A DNA stretch of 64,000 bases, from positions 1 through 64,000 of the forward strand of contig JANYDK010000014.1 in assembly GCA_025363655.1 (NCBI GenBank), written 5' to 3'. Positions 16,678 to 25,561 of this stretch are shown here, piece after piece (position 1 is the first letter of the stretch; the number at the start of each line of letters is the position of its first letter). A program made the translations under genes and the position numbers. This stretch comes from Deltaproteobacteria bacterium. GTDB taxonomy: Bacteria; Myxococcota_A; Polyangia; Polyangiales; JADJMO01. The notes under the pieces were generated by a model. The model made no database searches. It saw nothing but the letters and a program-made list of their open reading frames with translations, and had not been told where the DNA came from.

Positions 16678-18654
16678 ATGTCTGAGGGAACTTCCCGTAC
16701 TTCGAGCAACGGCGTGACGCTGACCGCCGTGCCGCCGACGCGAGGCCGCAAGGCCCGCGAGGTCAAGCGCGCGATCATCCTCGCGGCTGGACGTGGCACC
16801 CGCCTCGTCTCGCAGGAAGAGTTTCCCAAGCCGCTCAAGCCGGTCTCGGGTGTTCCGCTGCTCGTCCGCATCCTCCGCACCCTCCAGTCCGAAGGCATCA
16901 CCGAGGCGGTCGTCATCGTCGGCTTCCGCGGCGAGCAAATTCGCAAGGCGCTCCTCGCCGAGCCGAGCCTCGCGCTCAAGCTCACGTTCGTCGAGAACGA
17001 GAATTACGACAAGGCCAACGGCGTCTCGCTCCTCGCCGCCAAAGACTACGTCGACCAAGACTGCATCCTCTCGATGGCCGACCACCTCTATGCGCCCGAG
17101 CTCGTGCGCCGCCTCCGCGAGGCCGACCTCAAGGGCGCTTGCGCTCTCGCCGTCGACTACGACATCGAGCGCTGCTTCGACATCGACGACGCCACCAAGG
17201 TCAAGCTCGTCGGCAACAAGATCGTCAACATCGGCAAGGAAATCGAGAGCTACGACGCCATCGACACCGGCGTCTTCCGCATCGGCCCGGCCCTCATCGG
17301 CGAGCTCGAGAAGCTCTACGTCGCGCGCGGCGATGCCTCGCTCTCCGACGGCGTGCGTGCACTTTGTGCGAGCGGCCAGTTCGTGACCGTCGACGGCGGC
17401 GACGCTCGTTGGATCGACGTCGACACGCCCGAGGCCTACGCCCGCGCCGAGGCGATGATTCGCGTCTTCGGCGACCAGCTCGGCGACGACCCGACCGCCG
17501 CGGCGAGCATCGATCCCGAGTCGATGGAGCAGTTCGCGCCCACCTGGGTGCGTGCCGCCCAGCCCTATAAAGAAGACCACTTCGAGCTCGCCGCAGGTCG
17601 CACCGGCCTCGCGCGCTTGATGTCGAACGAGTCGCCGTTCGCCCCGAGCGAGCGCGTCCTCGCGGCCATCGTCGAAGCGGCCCGCGCCGGCAACACCTAC
17701 CCCTCGAGCGCCAAGCAATTGCGCGAGAAGCTCGGAGCCCGTGAAGGCGTCGCTGCCGATGGCGTCGTCCTCGGCGCCGGCAGCACCGAAATCATCGACC
17801 TCATCGTGCGCACCTTCGTCTCGCCCGGCGAAGAGGTGCTCATCAGCGTGCCGACGTTCTCGATGTACGAGGCTCGCACGCGCGTCGTCGGCGGCATCCC
17901 GGTGCTCGTCCCGATGACGGACACCTACGACTTCGACATCGCCGGCATCCTTCGCGGCGTCACCGAGCGGACGAAGGTCGTCTTCCTCTGCACGCCGAAC
18001 AACCCCACCGGCAATCGCATCGACGAGGTGTCGCTCCGTCGCATCCTCCGCCTCGGCCTCCCGACGGTGATCGACGAGGCGTACCACGAGCTCGGCGACG
18101 GCGCGCCTTCGCTCGCGCGCATCATCGAAGAGTTCCCCAACGCCATCGTCATCCGCACCTTCAGCAAGGCGTTCGGGCTCGCGGGGATGCGCCTCGGGTA
18201 CTCGCTCTCGCACCCGTCGGTCGCCAAGCTCCTCAGCCGCGTGAAAATCCCCTGGAACGTCTCGACGTTGACGCTCGCTGCCGCCATGGCCGCGCTCGAC
18301 GACGTCGCCGATCAAGAGGCGCGCGTGCGCGAGCTCCGTGCGGGCCGTGCGTACCTCGAGCGCGAGCTCGCCCGCATCACCGGCGTCGCCGTCCTCCCGT
18401 CCGAGGGCAACTTCGTCCTCTGCGACATCCACGAGACGGGCATGTCGAGCGACGCCATCGTCCAGGCGATGCTCGTCGAAGGCGTCTTCATCCGCTCGCT
18501 CAGCGTGCACCACATGGATCGCGGCTACGTCCGCGTGACGGTGGGTACCGCCGAGCAGAACGTGAAGTGCGTCCAGCAGCTCCGTCGCGTGCTCGCAGGC
18601 GCGGCTCGTCGTCCGTCAGCCGCCCTCCGCGCCGTCGCCTCCGACGCCGAGTGA
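16678..18654 (+). CDS. Fusion of inositol-phosphate-type cytidylyltransferase and HisC-like aminotransferase
   Basis: A 658-residue two-domain protein. Residues 33-265 are a nucleotidyltransferase: ILAAGRGTRL, EEFPKPLKP, NANG-like YDKANGVSLL, the metal motif SMADHLY (D135), DIDDATKVKLVG, IVNIGKEI and YDAIDTGVF. This set matches CTP:inositol-1-phosphate cytidylyltransferases. Residues 305-640 are a fold-type I aminotransferase close to HisC: LGAGSTEIIDL, TPNNPTGN (440-446), VIDEAYHE (464-471), PLP lysine K497 in TFSKAFGLAGMRLGY, and a C-terminal RVTVGTAEQN. The fusion suggests making an amino-alcohol phosphate and activating it with CTP in one protein. ATG 16678 follows a good ribosome site; the TTG at 16672 is less likely. 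Confidence 0.85.
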   Translation: MSEGTSRTSSNGVTLTAVPPTRGRKAREVKRAIILAAGRGTRLVSQEEFPKPLKPVSGVPLLVRILRTLQSEGITEAVVIVGFRGEQIRKALLAEPSLALKLTFVENENYDKANGVSLLAAKDYVDQDCILSMADHLYAPELVRRLREADLKGACALAVDYDIERCFDIDDATKVKLVGNKIVNIGKEIESYDAIDTGVFRIGPALIGELEKLYVARGDASLSDGVRALCASGQFVTVDGGDARWIDVDTPEAYARAEAMIRVFGDQLGDDPTAAASIDPESMEQFAPTWVRAAQPYKEDHFELAAGRTGLARLMSNESPFAPSERVLAAIVEAARAGNTYPSSAKQLREKLGAREGVAADGVVLGAGSTEIIDLIVRTFVSPGEEVLISVPTFSMYEARTRVVGGIPVLVPMTDTYDFDIAGILRGVTERTKVVFLCTPNNPTGNRIDEVSLRRILRLGLPTVIDEAYHELGDGAPSLARIIEEFPNAIVIRTFSKAFGLAGMRLGYSLSHPSVAKLLSRVKIPWNVSTLTLAAAMAALDDVADQEARVRELRAGRAYLERELARITGVAVLPSEGNFVLCDIHETGMSSDAIVQAMLVEGVFIRSLSVHHMDRGYVRVTVGTAEQNVKCVQQLRRVLAGAARRPSAALRAVASDAE

Positions 18655-18659
18655 CGACG

Positions 18660-18801
18660 CTCGTTTCGCCGAAGATTGCTGCGCAACTTCGGCCGTCCGG
18701 TCGATCTCGCTTCGCTCGGTCGCCGGACTGTCTCGTTTCGCCGAAGATTGCTGCGCAACTTCGGCCGTCCGGTCGATCTCGCTTCGCTCGGTCGCCGGAC
18801 T
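18660..18801. repeat. Two tandem copies of a 72-bp palindromic unit
   Basis: Unit 1 (18660-18731) and unit 2 (18732-18801) are identical apart from the last two or three bases. Each unit contains two palindromes: an arm CCGAAG...CTTCGG, and a longer arm GTCCGG...CCGGAC with an internal CGA/TCG extension. The pair sits exactly between the ends of two convergent genes, a position typical of REP-like elements or duplicated terminators. Confidence 0.85.
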
Positions 18802-19816
18802 ACAGCGGCAGCGCGTCCGGATCGACCTCGATCGGTCGACCGGCGTGTGCTGCGATCAATTTGCGAAAATCGGCGGGAATCGGGTCGCTGAAGCGCAGCC
18901 GTTCACCCGAGATGGGATGACTGAAGCCGAGCACGATGGCGTGCAGCATCAGGCGCGGCGCATCGAGCAGCGGAAGGTTCGCGCGTAGACGATCGCGCGT
19001 GTAGACGCGATCGCCGACGATGGGCATCCGCGCCTCCGACATGTGGATGCGAATCTGGTGCGTGCGACCGGTCTCGAGGCGGCAGACGATCAACGTCGAC
19101 GGGTTCTCGCCGGTCGCGAGCGGCATGACCGGCGCCACGTGGGTGATCGAGAGCTGACCGGCGGCCTTGCCGACCGACTCGTCCTTCGCCGAACCACGTA
19201 AATTGTCGCCGCGATCTTGCATCAAGTACGAGCGATAGGTGCGCTTGCTGGTGAGCTCGCCGTGGCAGACGGCGACGTAACGCCGTTCGATGTCGTGCGT
19301 GCGGAAGGCCGCGGTGAGCAGCTTCTTCGCCGCGAGCGTCCGCGCGAAGACGACGAGGCCGCTCGTCTCCTTGTCGATGCGATGGACGACGCCGAGCGAG
19401 GCGTGCGGCTGTTGGCGAGCGTTGGCGACGAGCCAGCGCTGCAGGCGATCTTCGAGGTGGACCGTCTCGCTGTCGTCGTACGGGACCGTGGAAATTCCAG
19501 CTGGCTTGCGCACGACGACGAGGTGCGAATCACAGTGGGCGATGGCCGAGTCGTCGAGGGTGCCGCGCGGGTGCGACTCCACGCGACGCGCTGTCGGACG
19601 AACTTCGAGACGCGCATCGACCCGGACGCGCGTGCGACCGTCCTGTACGCGCACGCCGTCGAGCGACACCTTGCCGCGCTCGATGAGCGCGCGTGCATCA
19701 CCCCAGCTGACGCCCAACAGGGCGCGAAGCACGCCGTCGATCGGACGCCCGGCCTCTTCGGCGGTGACGACGTGGTTGACGTCGGCCGTCGGCTTCGGCG
19801 CATTCTCTTTGGTCAC
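18800..19816 (-). CDS. RluA/RluD-family pseudouridine synthase
   Basis: A 338-residue enzyme that isomerises uridines in RNA, usually in 23S rRNA. An N-terminal S4 domain (GRPIDGVLRALLGVSWGDARALIERGKVSLDG, about residues 22-55) precedes the catalytic domain with the signature HRIDKETSGLVVFA, whose Asp is the nucleophile. LETGRTHQIRIHM and the closing GERLRFSDPIPADF are typical. The target uridine cannot be stated. The stop lies at the edge of the 72-bp tandem repeats. Confidence 0.88.
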   Translation of the reverse strand: MTKENAPKPTADVNHVVTAEEAGRPIDGVLRALLGVSWGDARALIERGKVSLDGVRVQDGRTRVRVDARLEVRPTARRVESHPRGTLDDSAIAHCDSHLVVVRKPAGISTVPYDDSETVHLEDRLQRWLVANARQQPHASLGVVHRIDKETSGLVVFARTLAAKKLLTAAFRTHDIERRYVAVCHGELTSKRTYRSYLMQDRGDNLRGSAKDESVGKAAGQLSITHVAPVMPLATGENPSTLIVCRLETGRTHQIRIHMSEARMPIVGDRVYTRDRLRANLPLLDAPRLMLHAIVLGFSHPISGERLRFSDPIPADFRKLIAAHAGRPIEVDPDALPL

Positions 19817-19848
19817 GTGGGTCGTGTATCACGCTTCGCGACGAGCAC

Positions 19849-21807
19849 TCAGAAGGGCAGAGGCAACGGGATTTCGATGATGTCGGGCGGCTTGCTGGTG
19901 CTGGCGCTCGGCGGCGGCTTGGCGGACGTGGAGCTGGAGGCGGACGTCGAGGGCTTGGCCGACGTGCTCGGCTTCGGCACTGGCGGCTTCGGCACTGGCG
20001 GCGGCTTCGGCGTCTCGATCGCGGTCGGCGTCTGCGTCTGCGTCGCGCTCGGCTTCGGCTTCTTGTGGTGCGGCTGATCGTCGGTCGGCTCGTTTTCCGG
20101 AGGCGCGGCGGCCGGCTGGGGCGCGGGTGGCGGGGTCGACGAGCTCGGCAAGAGCACCCAGATGATTGCGCCGATGCCGACGACGACGACGAGCGCGAGG
20201 AGGTACATCATCCACGAGCCGCCACCACGCGACCGCGGACCGCTCGAGTAGGTGCCGTCGCTGAACGGTGGCGTCGTCATCGCCCCGACGTTGGCACCAC
20301 CGTTGGTGCCGACGTTGGCCGGCTGCCATTCACCTTCGCGCGCATAGGGGGAGATCATCCCTGCGTCGGTTCCGCCAGGCCCCGCGCCGTTGCCTGGAAC
20401 GCGCGCCGTGTGGGTGCCGAAATCGAGCCCCGCCGCCGTTTTTCCGCCGCCGTAGCCACCGTCGTTCTGCGCCACCATCACGGTCGGCATCTGCGGCACG
20501 TTCACCACCTGCGGCGCATTCGGCACATTCGGCGCGACCGGCGGTGCATACGGCGACGGCGCGCCGAAGGCCGTTTCACCTCCACCGCCGGGCACTTGCA
20601 CGACCGTCCCGGCCTCGACGCGCGGCGCAACTGGCGCGGCCTGGGCGACCGGGCTCGCGTGCGAAGGACGAGTGTCGGGAAGATCGGCGGGCGTCGCGGG
20701 CGTCTGCGGCGCGTCGGCAGCAAGACCCTTCGGAAGCTCTCCGCGGGCTCGAGCATCGAAGGCCGCCACGGCCGCTGGATCGCCCGGACCGAACATCGCG
20801 TGAGGCGCGACGCCGAGGCCGACGTTGCCGAGGCCGACGTTACCGGGCAGCGCCGAGCCAACCCCGCTCTTGCCGACCAGGAGCGACTTCTTCGGCAGGC
20901 GCTCGGGGGGCGGCGCTTCGAGCGGAATCGAGGCTTCTTTTGCCGCGTGCACGAGCGCGCGCATCATCGCCGCGGCGCTGGAGAAACGATCGCCCGGCTT
21001 CGGCGCCAGCGCGATCGAGACGACGTCGGCGACCTCCTTCGGGACGCGCGGCGCGATGACGTCGAGGCGCGGCGCATTCCCGCTGAGCACGGCGGCGGCG
21101 ATCGAGCGCGCATCGTCCCCCTGAATGGGACGACGGCCGGCGAGCATCTCGAAGATCATCGCCCCGAGCGCGTAGAGATCGGCCCGCGCATCGACCGCCT
21201 CGGCAGAGAAGACCTGCTCGGGCGCCATGTATTCGGGCGTGCCCATCACCATGCCCGGCTTCGTCAGCTGCGCCTTCACCTCGCCGAGCGCGCGCAGCTT
21301 GGCGATGCCGAAGTCGAGAATTTTCACGAGGAGGCCGTCACTCGTCGCGCCCGGTTGGCCCGGCGCGTCGGTGAGGAAGACGTTCTCCGGCTTCATGTCG
21401 CGATGGACGACGCCGAGACCGTGCGCCGTCTCGAGCGCCACCAGCACCTGCACCGCGACGGTGAGCGTGAGCGGCAGCGAGAGCACCGGCTCGCGCGCCA
21501 ATCGACCGGACAGCGGCTCGCCGTGGAGCAGCTCCATCACCAAGAAGGCGAGGCCCTCGGGCGACTGATCGACGTCGACGACGCTGACGACGTGCGGGCT
21601 CTTGATGTTCGCGCTGACCCTCGCCTCTTGGACGAAGCGAGCGACGACGTTGGGGCGGCTGGACAGCGCCGGGTGGAGGAACTTCAGCGCCACTTCGGTC
21701 CCGAGAAACTCGTGCCGCGCTTCGTAAATCGCGCCCATGCCCCCTTCGCCGAGCTGCCGGCCGAGGCGGTACTTGCCGTTGACGAGGGTGCCGGGGCCGA
21801 TGGTCAC
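19849..21807 (-). CDS. Eukaryotic-type Ser/Thr protein kinase with Pro-rich region and transmembrane segment
   Basis: A 652-residue membrane kinase. Residues 12-275 form the kinase: glycine loop LGEGGMG, K42 in VALKFL, catalytic D137 in HRDMKPEN, and DFG at 165-167, followed by PEYMAPEQ. Residues 380-540 are low-complexity Pro/Ala/Gly/Asn. A single hydrophobic helix (WMMYLLALVVVVGIGAIIWVLLP) precedes a Pro/Thr/Ser/Lys-rich tail, so the tail faces the periplasm. Start is the GTG at 21807 next to the kinase domain; upstream in-frame sequence is AT-richer and not protein-like. The substrate is unknown. Such kinases are numerous in myxobacteria. Confidence 0.88.
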   Translation of the reverse strand: MTIGPGTLVNGKYRLGRQLGEGGMGAIYEARHEFLGTEVALKFLHPALSSRPNVVARFVQEARVSANIKSPHVVSVVDVDQSPEGLAFLVMELLHGEPLSGRLAREPVLSLPLTLTVAVQVLVALETAHGLGVVHRDMKPENVFLTDAPGQPGATSDGLLVKILDFGIAKLRALGEVKAQLTKPGMVMGTPEYMAPEQVFSAEAVDARADLYALGAMIFEMLAGRRPIQGDDARSIAAAVLSGNAPRLDVIAPRVPKEVADVVSIALAPKPGDRFSSAAAMMRALVHAAKEASIPLEAPPPERLPKKSLLVGKSGVGSALPGNVGLGNVGLGVAPHAMFGPGDPAAVAAFDARARGELPKGLAADAPQTPATPADLPDTRPSHASPVAQAAPVAPRVEAGTVVQVPGGGGETAFGAPSPYAPPVAPNVPNAPQVVNVPQMPTVMVAQNDGGYGGGKTAAGLDFGTHTARVPGNGAGPGGTDAGMISPYAREGEWQPANVGTNGGANVGAMTTPPFSDGTYSSGPRSRGGGSWMMYLLALVVVVGIGAIIWVLLPSSSTPPPAPQPAAAPPENEPTDDQPHHKKPKPSATQTQTPTAIETPKPPPVPKPPVPKPSTSAKPSTSASSSTSAKPPPSASTSKPPDIIEIPLPLPF

Positions 21808-22097
21808 AAGTACACGAATTCCGTGTTGATTTTTCGTTTCGAGGACGCCACGCTGCAATACGCTCGAGCACGATATCCGGGTTGTGGACGAGAATACATC
21901 TCGCTGGGCGTCAGGGTTCGCGTGAAGCTGCGGACACACTCGTCCGTCCAAGACCTCGAGCAGACGCCGTCTCGCCCTGTTTCGAGCTCCTGCACCCTCT
22001 GGTGCTTTGCGTGCATGCTCTGCTCGTCGAACCGCAATTCACTGCAAGACCCTGAGCAAGACTCCGACCTGACCACGAGAGGCCAAGGAACCGCGCC

Positions 22098-23234
22098 ATG
22101 ACGATGAAACGAATCGCTCACGCTCACGACAAGACCCCGGCGTGGCGACGCACCTTGGGCGGGCTCAGAGTCCTGCGAACGTTGACGAAGGTGGGAACCC
22201 TCGCGCTGCTCGCTGGCCTCCCCCTCGCGGTCACCTCTTGCCAAAAGGCTGGCTTCCAGGGCCTTTCGGTCATGGGCGGCACCATCAACGATCCGGCGAA
22301 CAAATCGCTGCGACGTGGGCTCCTCCAGTTCGGCCTCGACGAGGCCTGCAAAGAGATGTTGAAGCAGCCGACGGCGTTGCGCGAGGGCGGTGAGACGGCG
22401 GGCTCGGCCACGAACCCGACCAACGGGCGATTCTTCCCCCGCACGTGCTCGCAAGCGCAGGCCGCCAACGGCGACCTCGTCATCAGCTTCAGCGGCACCG
22501 GCTACACGTACGCGGCAGGTGTTCACAAGGTCACCTTCGATGCCGCGGCAACGGTCGAATACGACCAAGACTTCCTCATGTCGGGCGACACGCTGTACGG
22601 GTATTTCCGCACCAAGCAGGTGAGCAAGCCCGACATCAAGCTGCGCGTCATCGAGTCCACGCTCCCCTCCGTGGTCAACCAGCTCACCGGCTTCGGCGAG
22701 AACTACGCAAAGCAACTGCTGAGCGATCGCCTGCGCGACGGCTTCACCGTCCGTCGAAATTCCAACAGCGAGACCGACTTCCGCACCGGCATCGTCCAGC
22801 TCGGCACCTGGCCCAAGGTCGGCTACGCCATCGAAGGCGGCCTCACGCTCGCCAACGATCGCACCGAGGTCCACGAGCAGCAGCGCGACTTCATCGGCCC
22901 GATCGAGATCGAGGACGACAAGGTCATCAAGATCAACGGCAAGATGGACGGCGCTGCCGGGGTCAACATCCTCGTGATGGACGGCTCCACCGGCGACGCT
23001 TGGATCCAGAAATACCTGACGATCGGCGACGCCACGCCGCCGCCCGCGCCTCCCTTGCAGATGATCGTCGCCAAGCAGGGCAACGATTTCCAACTGCAAA
23101 TCAAGGGCAATGGTCGCTACTGGCTGGTCTTCGACAACACCAGCACCATCCAAGGCGGCGCCGCTCCGCCGGGGAATTTGTTCGACGATCGCGCGGCGGT
23201 GGTGAGCTTCGCCGTCGTTTCCAGCGACAAGTAG
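22098..23234 (+). CDS. Predicted lipoprotein, unknown function
   Basis: A 378-residue exported protein. A basic N-terminus and hydrophobic stretch (LTKVGTLALLAGLPLAVTSC) lead to a lipobox with C48 as the lipidated residue. The mature part is beta-rich with no recognised domain; it includes ATVEYDQDFLMSGDTLYGYFRTK and an end of the type NGRYWLVFDNTSTIQGG. It is divergent from the kinase gene, with 290 bases between, so they may share a control region. A purine-rich AAGGA precedes the ATG. Confidence 0.7.
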   Translation: MTMKRIAHAHDKTPAWRRTLGGLRVLRTLTKVGTLALLAGLPLAVTSCQKAGFQGLSVMGGTINDPANKSLRRGLLQFGLDEACKEMLKQPTALREGGETAGSATNPTNGRFFPRTCSQAQAANGDLVISFSGTGYTYAAGVHKVTFDAAATVEYDQDFLMSGDTLYGYFRTKQVSKPDIKLRVIESTLPSVVNQLTGFGENYAKQLLSDRLRDGFTVRRNSNSETDFRTGIVQLGTWPKVGYAIEGGLTLANDRTEVHEQQRDFIGPIEIEDDKVIKINGKMDGAAGVNILVMDGSTGDAWIQKYLTIGDATPPPAPPLQMIVAKQGNDFQLQIKGNGRYWLVFDNTSTIQGGAAPPGNLFDDRAAVVSFAVVSSDK

Positions 23235-23315
23235 AGTCGAGCTCGATGATCACCTCCCGGCCGTCGCCCGGGGGCCCCTGCGGGAACTTCCTGCCCTTTC
23301 GGCAGTCGCTCCTCC

Positions 23316-24206
23316 ATGGACCAAATGATCAAGACCCGCTTCACCCCCGCGCTCATGGCGCGGAGGGACGACGTGTGCACTGGGCGAGCGCTCCCGGCGC
23401 TTCCTGCAGGGACCGTGGAAAATCGCATCGAGCTGACCGGAGAGCTGGTCGCTCGTGAGAAGATGCCGCCGATGGGAACGGGGAACGGCAAGGCGGGCAA
23501 AGCGAAGCCGGCTCCGAAGCCGCGCGGCTCGGGCCTGCGCGCGTGTCCCTTCTGTCGCGAGCTCTTCACCGACGACGAGACCGACACCTGCCCCGAGTGT
23601 GGGCTGACGGTCCGTGACCTCGCCGAGCTTCCGCCTTCGCCGGACGCCGAGCAGCTGATTCACGAAGAAGGTCATGCGCGTGCGGCAGGACCGGCGATTC
23701 CGCAGACCGAGATGATGCCGTGGAAGGACATGAGCCGAGGGCGCGGACCTTTGCTGCTCTTGTCGGTGGCCGGCATCGCGACGTTCTTCTTCCTCCCCTG
23801 GGCGCGGCAGACGGTACCCGAGACGAACATCTTCTCCGCCATCGATCTCACGCATCGCACGCCGTTTTTCTGGTCGGCGCTGGCGGCGTGGCTGGTGCTG
23901 TTTCCTTCGGTGCTGACGCGACGAACCATCCTCAAGATGGTCGGCGCACGTGTCGCGGTGGTCGCCCTCTCGGCGGTTCCGGCGATGCTGGCGATCACGA
24001 TGTTGCGTGCGCCGACGCAGTTCGTCGTCAAGGGCCTCCACTTCGCCATCGAATGGAGCGCGGGGCTCTACGTGACGCTGGCGCTGTCGGTCCTGTCGAC
24101 GATCTTCGCGTTGCGTTTCGGCGGAAAGCTCGACGACGTCACCGTGGCCAAGGGTTCGCGTTCCGAGAAAGCCGAGAAGGCCGAGAAGAGCGAGACCGTG
24201 CACTGA
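23316..24206 (+). CDS. Zinc-ribbon membrane protein, unknown function
   Basis: A 296-residue protein. A zinc ribbon is formed by C77, C80, C92 and C95 (ACPFC, then TCPECG). Four hydrophobic helices follow (LLLLSVAGIATFFFLPW, FFWSALAAWLVLFPSVL, VAVVALSAVPAMLAITML, YVTLALSVLSTIFAL), with a Lys/Glu-rich tail. The first 49 residues are poorly protein-like, and an ATG at 23463 preceded by GAGAAG may be the true start. It lies just upstream of the radical SAM gene on the same strand. Confidence 0.65.
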   Translation: MDQMIKTRFTPALMARRDDVCTGRALPALPAGTVENRIELTGELVAREKMPPMGTGNGKAGKAKPAPKPRGSGLRACPFCRELFTDDETDTCPECGLTVRDLAELPPSPDAEQLIHEEGHARAAGPAIPQTEMMPWKDMSRGRGPLLLLSVAGIATFFFLPWARQTVPETNIFSAIDLTHRTPFFWSALAAWLVLFPSVLTRRTILKMVGARVAVVALSAVPAMLAITMLRAPTQFVVKGLHFAIEWSAGLYVTLALSVLSTIFALRFGGKLDDVTVAKGSRSEKAEKAEKSETVH

Positions 24207-24266
24207 TTCGGCTGGAAATCGATGGAGGAGATCGACGGCGACTTCCGCGCGTAAGATCGACTCAAC

Positions 24267-25511
24267 ATGGACATCAGCCTCGTCCTCACGCACGACTGCA
24301 ACCTCGGCTGCGGCTACTGCTACACCGGCGCGAAATTTCGCAAACGGATGCCGCGCGAGACGGCGCACAAGGCCCTCGATCTCGCCTTCGGCGGGCGCTC
24401 GGACGAGATTCAGCTCTCGTACTTCGGTGGTGAGCCGACGCTGGAGATCGACCTCCTGCTCGAGCTCGCGAAGGAAGCGCGCATGCGTGCCGGCAAGCTC
24501 GGCAAGAAGCTGGTGCAGACGGTCACGACCAACGGCACGCTGCTCGACGCCGAGAAGATCGCCGCGCTCTACGCAGAGGACATTTACCTCGCGCTCTCGA
24601 TCGACGGAGTACAGGCAGCGCACGACGTCAACCGACCGCAGATGGGTGGAGGTTCGAGCTTCGCTGCGGTCGAACGATGCCTTCATCTCCTCATCGCCGC
24701 CGGCAAGCCCTTCGAAACCATCTCGGTGGTGACACCGGCGAGCGCGCCCTACTTGGGCGAGAGCGTGCGGTTCCTCTTCGACGCCGGCGTGCCGCGGGTC
24801 TCGCTCAACCCTTGCTACGAAGCCGCGTGGGACGACGACGCGCTCGCGGCGTGGGGAAAGGGCCTGAAAGAAGCCTCGGAAGCGATGGCGTCGTGGATGC
24901 GGCGCGGTCGAACGGTGAGCATCTCGACGTTCGACAACAAGATCCTCGCCGCGCTCAAGGGCGGGCTCGGCTGCGAGGACAAGTGCAAGCTCGGCGACGG
25001 CTTCGCCGCGGTCTCGCCCGACGGCTGGCTCTACGGATGCGAGCGCCTCGTCGCCGAGGACGACAAGCCAGGCGATCGCATCGGCCACGTCGACACCGGC
25101 GTGCAGATGCCGAAGGTGAAAGAGCTGCGGCCGAACATCGGGGAAGATCGCCACGCGATCAACGAGGAGTGCGTAGAGTGCACCGAGCGCTTCCGTTGCA
25201 GCGCTTCGTGCGGTTGCGCCAACCGCGCCGAGACAGGTGATTTGCAAGTCGCCGGCGGCGTCCAATGTTGGCACGAGAAGACGAGCGCGCGCATCGCCGA
25301 CGAGATGGCCGAGGGGCTCTTTCGTGAGCTCGATCCGGTCTTCCTCCGTTGGTTCTACGGGCGCATGGGCATCGATCCCGAGTTGCTCGCCGAGAAGATC
25401 CGTGACGGCAGCATTCCCCTCCCCCAGCTGACGCGCGATCAGGCCACCATCGGCACCGTCGCACGCAAGAGAATTCCAGAAGGAAAGCGGGCACTTCCCG
25501 TTCTTCGGTGA
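24267..25511 (+). CDS. Radical SAM/SPASM domain protein
   Basis: A 414-residue enzyme. The SAM cluster motif is C11-x3-C15-x2-C18 (DCNLGCGYCY), followed by SYFGGEPTLE, TTNGTLL and LSIDG. The C-terminal half has a SPASM-type cysteine set (GLGCEDKCKLGDG, YGCERL, CVECTERFRCSASCGCAN and CW), which normally holds two extra clusters. Related enzymes include anaerobic sulfatase-maturing enzymes and peptide maturases. No sulfatase is nearby. A small Cys-containing lipoprotein gene begins 50 bases downstream and may be a partner. The actual substrate is unknown. Confidence 0.85.
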   Translation: MDISLVLTHDCNLGCGYCYTGAKFRKRMPRETAHKALDLAFGGRSDEIQLSYFGGEPTLEIDLLLELAKEARMRAGKLGKKLVQTVTTNGTLLDAEKIAALYAEDIYLALSIDGVQAAHDVNRPQMGGGSSFAAVERCLHLLIAAGKPFETISVVTPASAPYLGESVRFLFDAGVPRVSLNPCYEAAWDDDALAAWGKGLKEASEAMASWMRRGRTVSISTFDNKILAALKGGLGCEDKCKLGDGFAAVSPDGWLYGCERLVAEDDKPGDRIGHVDTGVQMPKVKELRPNIGEDRHAINEECVECTERFRCSASCGCANRAETGDLQVAGGVQCWHEKTSARIADEMAEGLFRELDPVFLRWFYGRMGIDPELLAEKIRDGSIPLPQLTRDQATIGTVARKRIPEGKRALPVLR

Positions 25512-25561
25512 GCACGAGGGGCTGAGTGTAAGGCTCGAGACGGGACCGCCGTTGTCGATGC

